DNA of 38,622 nt from Bacillota bacterium. GTDB lineage: Bacteria > Bacillota > UBA4882 > UBA8346. Within the stretch, counting starts at the first letter, position 1, and each line of letters opens with the position of its first letter. Shown here one piece after another: positions 1-7,236 of this stretch. The stretch spans positions 1 through 38,622 of the forward strand of contig JAEWZY010000082.1 of NCBI GenBank assembly GCA_023394955.1, written 5' to 3'. Below the pieces are notes generated by a model. It was not told where the DNA came from. It searched no databases and saw only the letters and a program-made list of their open reading frames with translations. The position numbers and the translations under genes were made by a program.

Positions 1-32
1 GTTTCAATCCACGCTCCTGTACAAGGAGCGAC
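1..32 (-). CRISPR. Leader-proximal CRISPR repeat (array end), I-C-like
   Basis: The first 32 bases have the form of a type I-C-class CRISPR repeat. Read on the minus strand it begins GTCGCTCC and ends GGATTGAAAC, with a short internal stem (GCTCCT / AGGAGC). Only one repeat is visible because the window begins on it, so the array lies to the left, outside the window. The GGATTGAAAC end points left, which makes the right-hand side the leader. The subtype is inferred from repeat form only; no cas gene is in the window. Confidence 0.85.
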
Positions 33-211
33 GGTATTACTGTAGATCGTTATCCAATCAATGTTTCTTTACATGTTTTCGCGAACCCTAAAAATGTTAG
101 GCTGGTTTTATTGGCAATCATAATAAACTCCCTGCTAACTACCTTATATCTCTTGTCCGAAAATAATGATCGCTTGGGGTTCGCAAATAATTCTTGAAGG
201 AACTTTACCCG
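33..211 (-). promoter_or_regulatory. CRISPR leader
   Basis: This non-coding stretch sits between the terminal repeat and the next gene, on the side from which the array is transcribed. It carries two copies of a GCGAACCC motif in opposite orientation: TTTTCGCGAACCC near 78-90 and GGGGTTCGCAAA near 176-187. Similar GCGAACCC...AAGCG and GGTTCGC blocks are, from memory, typical of I-C leaders. The array promoter and spacer-integration signals should be here, but I cannot pick out a convincing -35/-10 pair. Confidence 0.7.
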
Positions 212-763
212 CTAATCCTCTTCCGCCATGATGGTTTCCAAGTTATCAAGTAAATATCGTTTACCTTTATCATTCATCAGCACCATTTGATACTCGTTGC
301 CATTGTAATTTCTCAGCTCCGTTTCAAAACCACACTCCAATGATTGACTGTTAACCGTGGTTCTGCTCTTGCCGTCGGGAGTTTCTTCCTCAGTCAAAAA
401 GCCCATCTTTTTCAAGCGTTTATTCAACTCCACCCCGGTCAATTTCTTACTCCTGGTCAAGTCCAGTACTTTGTTAACGCACTTGGAAAACTCATTAACC
501 CCGATTTTACCTTCGGCAAACCGGATCTGCTCTTTTTCCTCAGGGCTAATTATAAAAGAGCTTGGCCGGCGGACCCGGTAAACAGTCTCTTCCAGTTGCT
601 GTTTCAAAGCATCGGCGATAAAGAACAAACAGCGAATAATCCGGGGGTCCTGTAGAAAATGTTCTTTCCCAATGGATTCCCCAGTCAACGGATTGACCCC
701 ATTGGCCATTTTAAGAGTGATTTCTCTTGCTTTCGTCAGTTTTTCAAGATCGATTCTTTCCAT
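212..763 (-). CDS. Conserved hypothetical protein beside CRISPR leader, possible winged-helix C-terminus
   Basis: I do not recognise the family firmly. The N-terminus carries a motif of the form ANGVNPLTGE followed by DPRIIRCLFFI, which I associate with small uncharacterised proteins of Firmicutes. The C-terminal half (about residues 100-183) has a helix with LTGVELNKRLKKMGFL, then a strand-rich part ending in NDKGKRYLLDNL, an arrangement seen in winged-helix domains of phage antirepressor type. DNA binding is therefore a guess. The start is set at ATG 763 because AGAGGTG lies 7 bases upstream; a GTG at 772 is in frame but has no room for a ribosome site. It ends immediately before the CRISPR leader and is not a recognisable Cas protein. 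Confidence 0.65.
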   Translation of the reverse strand: MERIDLEKLTKAREITLKMANGVNPLTGESIGKEHFLQDPRIIRCLFFIADALKQQLEETVYRVRRPSSFIISPEEKEQIRFAEGKIGVNEFSKCVNKVLDLTRSKKLTGVELNKRLKKMGFLTEEETPDGKSRTTVNSQSLECGFETELRNYNGNEYQMVLMNDKGKRYLLDNLETIMAEED

Positions 764-1150
764 TCCAATCACCTCTGGATACTTTTTCTATAATTTTAAA
801 TAAGTTCCTCTTATTTTAGCAAATCTTTTTATATGGTTATCAAGATTACTCGGGCAAAAAGACGGAATTCAATGATCATTAGCCTGAGCCGGCAGTTTTT
901 TGCGGATTTAAATTCCCTATATTTCTTTAGCTTATTTTCGAAAGAAGTACTGGATTAAGTCAATTAGGTGAATAATTGAGATATTAGCCGTTTACTCCGG
1001 TTTACCGGACACTCGAAAAGATGAAAATTGGTAACGTAACGCTGCTTCCAAATCCGCTGCTTGCCTATATAGTAACTATTTTCTAAGCAGATGAAAAGGA
1101 TTTTCTAATAAAATGAAGAAAATTCGTTAGAAATGCCTTCGGAGGAAATT
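764..1150. other. Intergenic region between the divergent hypothetical gene and tcdA
   Basis: About 390 bases without a supported gene. It must hold the promoters for the leftward hypothetical gene and the rightward tcdA cluster, but I see no clear -35/-10 pair. Small palindromes are present (TCCGGTTTACCGGA near 996-1009, ATAGTAACTAT near 1070-1080). No repeat or RNA gene was found. Confidence 0.4.
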
Positions 1151-1942
1151 ATGCCCACACAGGCTCAACACCGGTTCAGTAGAACCGAGTTACTCATTGG
1201 AAAAGAAGGTTTGAAAAAGCTTTACTCGGCTAAGGTGGCCATAGTCGGCCTTGGTGGAGTCGGTTCCTTTACTGTCGAAGCATTGGCCCGGGCCGGCGTC
1301 GGCCAACTGGTGCTGGTTGACTTCGATGAAGTTTGTCTTACCAATACTAACCGCCAAATTCATGCCGTTACCGGCAATTATGGACGTTCCAAAACCGGTG
1401 TGATGACGGAACGAGTGAAATCCATCAATCCCCGAGCGGAGGTCATTTCCAAAAATGAATTTCTTTCCTCCGAAAACCTTAGTCATATTATAGATTCGGA
1501 AATATCCTATGTAGCGGACGCTATCGATACCGTATGGTCAAAAGTAGCCCTGATCGAATATTGCATAAAACATAATATCCCCGTCATCTCGTCCATGGGT
1601 ACCGGTAATAAATTTAATCCGGTCGCTTTTCGGATCGATGACATCAGTAAGACCCATACTTGTCCCTTGGCGAAGTCGGTCCGAAAAAGCCTTCGCGAAA
1701 AAGGGATTATCAAAGGCGTAAAGGTGGTTTATTCCCCTGAACCGCCTGTTGAATCCCGTTTCGATGTGTCAACCTGTCATAACGGCTGTATCTGTCCCCA
1801 ACATGGCGAAGGCCAAGACTGGAATTGTACCAAACGCCGGAAAATTCCCGGGAGCATGCCCTATCTTCCCCCGATCGCCGGTTTGATCATGGCCGGAGCG
1901 ATCATTCAAGATCTTTTGAATTTTGAAACCACAGTTGAGTAA
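1151..1942 (+). CDS. tcdA: tRNA threonylcarbamoyladenosine dehydratase (TcdA/CsdL family)
   Basis: This is a ThiF/MoeB/UBA-fold enzyme that in E. coli converts the t6A37 of tRNA to its cyclic form ct6A in an ATP-dependent dehydration. The nucleotide-binding GLGGVGS is at about residues 33-39, followed by the acidic strand end DFDE at 57-60 and NTNRQ. DAIDT and a Cys-rich tail (CHNGCICPQHG) further mark the TcdA branch. Length is 263 residues, close to E. coli TcdA. An upstream in-frame ATG at 1133 exists, but ATG 1151 has GGAGG at 1141-1145 with ideal spacing. A cysteine desulfurase gene follows after 29 bases, as TcdA/CsdL is paired with CsdA in enterobacteria. Assignment to TcdA rather than another ThiF-like protein is strong. 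Confidence 0.9.
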   Translation: MPTQAQHRFSRTELLIGKEGLKKLYSAKVAIVGLGGVGSFTVEALARAGVGQLVLVDFDEVCLTNTNRQIHAVTGNYGRSKTGVMTERVKSINPRAEVISKNEFLSSENLSHIIDSEISYVADAIDTVWSKVALIEYCIKHNIPVISSMGTGNKFNPVAFRIDDISKTHTCPLAKSVRKSLREKGIIKGVKVVYSPEPPVESRFDVSTCHNGCICPQHGEGQDWNCTKRRKIPGSMPYLPPIAGLIMAGAIIQDLLNFETTVE

Positions 1943-1971
1943 CTCCGGATACCTGGTTAGGAGGATCGTTT

Positions 1972-3138
1972 ATGGAAGTCTATTTAGATAACAGCGCCAC
2001 TACCAAACCAACCCTGGAAGTAGTCGCCGCCATTAACCGGGCTTATTCCGACTGTTATGGGAATCCATCATCCTTACATCGGAAAGGCCTAGAGGCCGAA
2101 CGGTCCCTCTCCCAAGCGCGGCGGAAAATGGCTTCAGCCATAGGGGCAACTCCTGAAGAAATTCTCTTTACCTCCGGCGGCACCGAGGCTAATAACTTGG
2201 CGATTCTGGGTTTTTTAAAAAGAGCCCGTCATCTTAATAAATACATCGCGACCACCAAAATCGAACATCCCTCCGTTTTAAACGTTTTTAAAAAGCTGGC
2301 GGCCGAAGGTTATGAGGTCGCTTATTTAAACGTAAACTCTTCGGGTATAGTAGATCTTAGTGAAGTGAAAGCGGTTCTGGAAAAAGATCCGGCTTTATTC
2401 AGCGTAATGCTGGTGAATAATGAAACCGGCGCTTTGCAACCCATAACGGAGATCATTAAGGTCCTCCGGTCATTAGGGAAAAAAACCGTCTTTCATGTGG
2501 ATGCGGTCCAAGCCTTTGGTAAGGTTCCCTTTCAAGTCAATTCATTAAACATCGACCTTTTGTCCCTTAGTGGCCACAAATTTCATGGACCTAAAGGCGT
2601 TGGGGCGTTGTTCGTCAAAAAAGGAGTCAAGTTAGAACCATTGTTTTACGGAGGCAACCAGGAAGCCGGTTTGCGGTCGGGCACTGAAAATATTCCGGCA
2701 ATTATCGGCATGGGTATAGCCGCGGAACAAACCGTTAAATCCATCGCCGAAGCTATCGCTACAATGAGTTCATTAAAAACCCGTCTCCAAAATGAGATTG
2801 AACGAAATATTCCGGATATCAAAATCAACAGTCCTTCCGAGGTAAATTGCGCACCCCATATCCTTAATGTGTCCTTTTTAGGTGTCAAAAGCGAAATATT
2901 ACTCCACGCCCTAGAACAGGATGGGATCTACGTCTCTTCCGGCTCCGCCTGTTCCTCCCGGAAAAGAACTTTTAGCCATGTCTTACACGCCATGGGCCGA
3001 ACCGAGGCTGAGTTTGACTCCGCCATCCGCTTTAGCTTCAATCGTTTAAATGAGTCGGCCGAGATTGACTATGTGGCTGATCGGCTTCGGTTGCAAGTAG
3101 CCACCCTTCGCAAAACTATCATGGGAGTTGGAAAATGA
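1972..3138 (+). CDS. Cysteine desulfurase, NifS/IscS-type
   Basis: This PLP enzyme takes sulfur from cysteine as a protein persulfide and hands it to acceptors. The PLP lysine is Lys203 in SGHKFHGPKG, the cofactor-contact region is SGGTEANN at 68-75, and the catalytic cysteine is Cys327 in SSGSACSS. Length (388 residues) fits a full enzyme. An AGGAGG-type site lies just before the ATG. The stop overlaps the thiI start (ATGA), so the two are translationally coupled. This makes it the likely dedicated sulfur donor for ThiI, like NifZ beside thiI in B. subtilis. Whether it also supplies Fe-S assembly or works with TcdA cannot be told from sequence. Confidence 0.93.
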   Translation: MEVYLDNSATTKPTLEVVAAINRAYSDCYGNPSSLHRKGLEAERSLSQARRKMASAIGATPEEILFTSGGTEANNLAILGFLKRARHLNKYIATTKIEHPSVLNVFKKLAAEGYEVAYLNVNSSGIVDLSEVKAVLEKDPALFSVMLVNNETGALQPITEIIKVLRSLGKKTVFHVDAVQAFGKVPFQVNSLNIDLLSLSGHKFHGPKGVGALFVKKGVKLEPLFYGGNQEAGLRSGTENIPAIIGMGIAAEQTVKSIAEAIATMSSLKTRLQNEIERNIPDIKINSPSEVNCAPHILNVSFLGVKSEILLHALEQDGIYVSSGSACSSRKRTFSHVLHAMGRTEAEFDSAIRFSFNRLNESAEIDYVADRLRLQVATLRKTIMGVGK

Positions 3139-4310
3139 AAAAGGTAATCATCGTCCGTCACGGAGAAATCAGTCTCAAAGGGCTAAACCGCCCTTTCTTT
3201 GAAGACACTCTCGTTAAAAATATCAAACGAACTTTGCGAAAATACGAGGGGTTAAACATCTTTAAAAAAGACAGCCGGATTTACATTGAAGACCTAGGGC
3301 CGGCCGATCCTAATCAAATTACGCTCGAAGTGACCAAAGTTTTTGGAGTGGTTTCCGCCAGTGTCGCCTCAAAATTTGATTCCGATTTAGATCAAATCAA
3401 AACAATCGCTTTGGAGCTAGTCTCACAAAAGTTAGCTTCTGATCATTTTACAAGCTTTAAGGTAGAGACTAAAAGGGCTAATAAGGGTTTCCACCTCCAG
3501 TCGCTGGAAGTCAGCAAAGAGGTGGGCGCTTTCATCCTGAATCATTTTGCCGATCTGAAGGTAGATGTCCACCATCCCGGCTTAACTGTTTATGTGGAAA
3601 TTAGAGATTATGCCTATCTTTACACTGATAAAATTCCGGGTTTCGGAGGAATGCCTTATTCTACCAATGGTAAAGCGCTCCTCCTTTTATCCGGCGGGAT
3701 CGACAGCCCGGTAGCTGGCTGGCTGATGGCTAAAAGAGGAGTGGCATTGGAAGCGATTCATTTCCATAGTTATCCCTTCACCAGTGAACGGGCCAAGGAG
3801 AAGGTGATCAGCCTGGCCCGGATTCTAGCTGAATACTCCGGTCCAATCGCCCTTCATATCATTAATTTGCTGGAGATCCAGCAAACCATCCGGGCGAATT
3901 GTCCGGAAGAGATCTTCACCCTTCTGTCCAGGAGATATATGATGTTTATCGCTGAAAAGATCGCCGTTCAAAATCGTTGTTCCGCCTTAGTCACCGGGGA
4001 AAGCATCGGTCAGGTGGCGAGCCAAACCATTCAAAGCCTGGCAGTGACCAATGCCGCTGTGGAGCTTCCCATATTTCGCCCATTGATCTGTATGGATAAA
4101 TCGGAAATTACCAATCTCGCTCTGAAAATCGAAACTTATGAAACTTCGATCCTCCCCTACGAAGACTGCTGTACCGTTTTTCTGCCCAAACGGCCGGCGA
4201 TCAAGCCTAAACTCGAAAAGATCCTTAAAGCTGAAACCGTTTTGGACCGGGAAGCATTGGTTAATGATGCAATGTCTAAAGCTGAAACCTTAATAATTAA
4301 ATCTGATTAA
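3135..4310 (+). CDS. thiI: tRNA 4-thiouridine synthase ThiI
   Basis: ThiI adenylates U8 of tRNA and transfers sulfur to make s4U; in some bacteria it also serves thiazole synthesis. The layout is an N-terminal ferredoxin-like domain, a THUMP domain (roughly residues 60-165) and a PP-loop ATPase starting at SGGIDS, 186-191. The conserved CCTVF segment is near residue 346. At 391 residues it lacks the C-terminal rhodanese domain of E. coli ThiI, so it is of the short Bacillus type, which needs a partner desulfurase; that gene overlaps it by 4 bases upstream. No terminator is obvious in the AT-rich DNA after the stop. Confidence 0.95.
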   Translation: MKKVIIVRHGEISLKGLNRPFFEDTLVKNIKRTLRKYEGLNIFKKDSRIYIEDLGPADPNQITLEVTKVFGVVSASVASKFDSDLDQIKTIALELVSQKLASDHFTSFKVETKRANKGFHLQSLEVSKEVGAFILNHFADLKVDVHHPGLTVYVEIRDYAYLYTDKIPGFGGMPYSTNGKALLLLSGGIDSPVAGWLMAKRGVALEAIHFHSYPFTSERAKEKVISLARILAEYSGPIALHIINLLEIQQTIRANCPEEIFTLLSRRYMMFIAEKIAVQNRCSALVTGESIGQVASQTIQSLAVTNAAVELPIFRPLICMDKSEITNLALKIETYETSILPYEDCCTVFLPKRPAIKPKLEKILKAETVLDREALVNDAMSKAETLIIKSD

Positions 4311-4413
4311 CTTTTTGAAAACTTCATTACTAAATCCAGCCAGGTAATGCCCTTTCTTAGTTTTGGCAGAGAATACAATCCGCTAGTCCCTTGAAAGGGG
4401 TTGGTATTTATGT

Positions 4414-4433
4414 TAGAATTTTTTTGAATTCTA
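4414..4433. promoter_or_regulatory. Palindrome in front of the metNIQ promoter
   Basis: A perfect 7-base inverted repeat (TAGAATT, 6-base T-rich spacer, AATTCTA) ends 5 bases before the -35 box proposed for metN. It could be an operator or a weak terminator for thiI. Function is inferred from position alone. Confidence 0.35.
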
Positions 4434-4438
4434 TCATT

Positions 4439-4467
4439 TTGACATCCTTGGTTACCAATAATATTAG
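4439..4467 (+). promoter_or_regulatory. Probable sigma-A promoter of metNIQ
   Basis: TTGACA at 4439-4444 and TATTAG at 4462-4467 are separated by 17 bases. The start point would lie near 4475, leaving a leader of about 60 bases. That is too short for an S-box (SAM-I) riboswitch, and no S-box motif is seen in 4311-4536. Confidence 0.55.
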
Positions 4468-4536
4468 GAACATTTTTTAATTCAAGGTCGCGATGAAGAT
4501 TTCTTAGTCCATATTCGGTAAGGAGGCCATCTTAGG

Positions 4537-5607
4537 GTGAATGAAACGATAATTCAGTTAAAACAGGTTTCCAAAACATATCATACTAAAAAGGAAACCG
4601 TGGTCGCCCTTGACAATGTGGATTTAGAGATTAAGAAAGGCGAGATCTTCGGAATCATCGGCCTGAGCGGGGCTGGCAAAAGTACTTTGATCCGCAGTAT
4701 TAACCGGTTGGAGGTTCCCCAATCCGGCAGCATCCGCATTGACAATATTGAGATGACTACTTTGACCGGTAAGGAACTCCGGTCGGCCCGCCGTAAAATC
4801 GGGATGATCTTTCAACATTTTAATTTGCTCTCTTCCCGTACTGTATTTGGTAACATCGCCTTTCCTATGGAAGTTGCCGGAGCCGCTCCATCCGATATTA
4901 AACAACGGGTGTTGGAATTAGCCGCAATCGTCGGCCTTTCCGATAAGTTGCCAAATTATCCCTCCCAATTGAGTGGCGGTCAAAAACAACGGGTCGGTAT
5001 TGCCCGAGCTCTAGCCAATCGTCCTGAGATTCTCCTGTGTGACGAGGCTACCTCAGCCCTCGATCCCCAGACAACCCATTCAATTCTTAAATTATTGCGG
5101 GATCTTAATCAACGCCTTGGTTTAACGATAATTTTAATCACCCATGAAATTCAGGTTATCAAGGAGATCTGCGACTCGGTCGCGATCATCGAAAACGGAC
5201 GGATCATCGAAAGCGGATCTCTGATTCAGCTTTTCGCTAATCCTCAAACCGAGAGCGCCCGCAATTTTATCCGGACAGCCACCAACGATAAAATTCCCGA
5301 AAACCTACAGGAGTTAATTCGCTCTCAAACTGGTCTGGGAACTGGAAAATTATTGCGAATCTTCTTCCGGGGCGAGGCGGCCAAGGAACCGATCATTACC
5401 TCCTTGATCCGCCGTTTCAACCTGGATGTCAATATTCTATACGCCAATCTTGATTTTGTACATGATACTCCCTTTGGTTCGCTAATCGTCGGCCTCACTG
5501 GAAATGAGAATGAGATCCCGGCAGCGATCGCGTTTTTACAAGAACAAGGATGTCGAATTGAGGTGCTCAACGGTGTGGAACCCGCAGCTATTAAATCTAT
5601 TGATTAA
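4537..5607 (+). CDS. metN: Methionine ABC transporter ATP-binding protein MetN
   Basis: This is the ATPase of the D/L-methionine importer. The Walker A GLSGAGKST is at 42-50, the signature LSGGQKQR at 145-152, and the Walker B with ILLCDEATSALD ends at about 175. The last ~90 residues form a C-terminal NIL domain, which in MetN binds methionine and inhibits transport when internal methionine is high. Length (356) is normal. The start is GTG with AGGAGG 10 bases upstream; the nearby ATG at 4541 is out of frame. The gene runs into metI with an overlap. Confidence 0.95.
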   Translation: MNETIIQLKQVSKTYHTKKETVVALDNVDLEIKKGEIFGIIGLSGAGKSTLIRSINRLEVPQSGSIRIDNIEMTTLTGKELRSARRKIGMIFQHFNLLSSRTVFGNIAFPMEVAGAAPSDIKQRVLELAAIVGLSDKLPNYPSQLSGGQKQRVGIARALANRPEILLCDEATSALDPQTTHSILKLLRDLNQRLGLTIILITHEIQVIKEICDSVAIIENGRIIESGSLIQLFANPQTESARNFIRTATNDKIPENLQELIRSQTGLGTGKLLRIFFRGEAAKEPIITSLIRRFNLDVNILYANLDFVHDTPFGSLIVGLTGNENEIPAAIAFLQEQGCRIEVLNGVEPAAIKSID

Positions 5608-6229
5608 CGGATTATGGGAAACAGTTTATATGGTCGGTGTCTCATTGCTAATCGCCGCTATATTCGGTCTACCAATCGGTGTCTTACTGGTGATCGCCGG
5701 CCAGGATCACATTCGCCCTAACCCGGCCCTACATTCGGTCCTTTCCACTATGGTTAATGTCGGGCGCTCCTTGCCGTTCATTATCTTACTAGTGGCGATC
5801 GTGCCCTTCACCCGGTTTATGGTTGGGACATCTATTGGAACAGTAGGCGCAATTGTCCCGTTAACAGTAAGCGCTATTCCTTTCTTTGCCCGGTTGGTGG
5901 AAACGAACCTGCTTGAAGTGGACGGCGGGGTTATCGAAGCCGCCCAAGCGATTGGCGCCACTACCTGGCAAATCATTGCTAAAGTTTTGATTCCCGAAGC
6001 CAAATCAGGATTAGTACTCTCCATCACCAATAGCGCCGTCAGCTTAATAAGCTATTCGGCAATGGCCGGCGCGGTCGGCGGCGGCGGATTGGGCGATTTG
6101 GCAATTCGTTATGGATATCAACGGTTCCAACCTAACGTAATGTTAGCTACCGTTATCATTTTAGTCATTTTAGTCCAAGGCGTTCAAACATTGGGTGATT
6201 GGGTCGCCCGAAAGTTAAATCACCGTTAA
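5573..6229 (+). CDS. metI: Methionine ABC transporter permease MetI
   Basis: This integral membrane subunit has five or so hydrophobic segments and the EAA coupling loop VIEAAQAIGATTWQII that docks on MetN. The open frame extends upstream to 5504, but that extension is hydrophilic and unlike MetI. GTG at 5573 with GAGGTG 7 bases before it gives 218 residues, the usual MetI length. The gene therefore overlaps the end of metN by 35 bases, a tight coupling typical of metN-metI. Confidence 0.93.
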   Translation: MWNPQLLNLLINGLWETVYMVGVSLLIAAIFGLPIGVLLVIAGQDHIRPNPALHSVLSTMVNVGRSLPFIILLVAIVPFTRFMVGTSIGTVGAIVPLTVSAIPFFARLVETNLLEVDGGVIEAAQAIGATTWQIIAKVLIPEAKSGLVLSITNSAVSLISYSAMAGAVGGGGLGDLAIRYGYQRFQPNVMLATVIILVILVQGVQTLGDWVARKLNHR

Positions 6230-6251
6230 TCAAAATCGAGGAGGAGAAATT

Positions 6252-7052
6252 ATGAAAAAACATGTCTCGTTAATTCTTAGCGTCACCGTAATCGGCATCC
6301 TGTTAATTAGTTGTTTTAGCGTGATTAGCGCAGCCGTCGAACTGAAAGTAGGCGCTTCGCCCACGCCCCACGTGCCCATCTTAGAGTCGATCAGACCCCA
6401 ATTAGCTAAAGAAGGAATCACCCTGAAAATCATCGAATTTCAGGATTATGTCCAACCGAACCTAGCCTTAGACGAAGGAGAATTGGACGCCAACTTTTTT
6501 CAACACATTCCCTATTTAGACCAATTCAACAAAGATCGCAAACTAAATCTTACCTACATTGCCAAAGTACATATTGAACCGATTGGGGTTTATTCCAAAA
6601 AAATCAAATCCTTAAAAGAACTGAAGGAAAAGTCCATTGTGGCCATTCCCAATGATCCCACCAATGGCGGCCGGGCCCTTCTCTTACTGCAACAGGCCAA
6701 ACTAATCGAATTACGTAACGACGCCGGACTCTCCGCCACCGAATTAGATATAGTCAAAAATCCAAAAAAATTGCAATTTAAAGCCTTAGAAGCGGCTCAA
6801 TTACCACGGGTCCTGCCCGATGTAGATATTGCCGTGATCAATACCAATTACGCTTTAACCATCAATCTCGTTCCGACCAAGGACGCCTTATTCATCGAAG
6901 GCAGCGAATCGCCATATGCCAATATCTTAGCCATCCACGCCAAAAACAAAAATAATCCCGCCTTGCTTAAATTGGCCGAAGCATTAAACAGCCAAACTGT
7001 TAAGGATTTCATCCTCAAAGAATACAAAGGAAGTATTGTTCCCGCATTTTAA
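6252..7052 (+). CDS. metQ: Methionine-binding protein MetQ (NlpA family)
   Basis: This is the extracytoplasmic binding protein of the MetNIQ importer. It has a basic N-terminus and a hydrophobic signal segment (about residues 7-28), then the family core starting ELKVGASPTPHVPIL, with FQDYVQPN and the ANFFQHIPYLD block. A cysteine at 21 (LLISC) could be a lipobox, though signal peptidase I cleavage after VISA is also possible. GAGGAG precedes the ATG. A strong terminator closes the operon. Family specificity (methionine versus related ligands) rests on the neighbours. Confidence 0.93.
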   Translation: MKKHVSLILSVTVIGILLISCFSVISAAVELKVGASPTPHVPILESIRPQLAKEGITLKIIEFQDYVQPNLALDEGELDANFFQHIPYLDQFNKDRKLNLTYIAKVHIEPIGVYSKKIKSLKELKEKSIVAIPNDPTNGGRALLLLQQAKLIELRNDAGLSATELDIVKNPKKLQFKALEAAQLPRVLPDVDIAVINTNYALTINLVPTKDALFIEGSESPYANILAIHAKNKNNPALLKLAEALNSQTVKDFILKEYKGSIVPAF

Positions 7053-7080
7053 GATTTTTGATTATCTTCATTGTAATTTA

Positions 7081-7117
7081 AGGGACCAAGGCAAAAACCT
7101 CGGGTCCCTTTTTCTTT
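7081..7117 (+). terminator. Rho-independent terminator after metQ
   Basis: AGGGACC (7081-7087) pairs with GGTCCCT (7103-7109), with a small inner AGG/CCT extension, and a T-rich run follows (TTTTTCTTTT). It ends the metNIQ transcript. Confidence 0.9.
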
Positions 7118-7236
7118 TGAGGCGTAAATGCATTTTAGAAATTACTCTAAATTAAGGTTAAAAGCATGTAACCATTGTTCCCCTTCGGACATTTTAAGGA
7201 TAAAATATAAATATCATGGTGAAGGGAAATAGGTAA

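Noticed and set aside
4311..4536. S-box (SAM-I) riboswitch before metN
   Set aside because: None of the conserved S-box blocks are visible and the leader after the promoter is too short.
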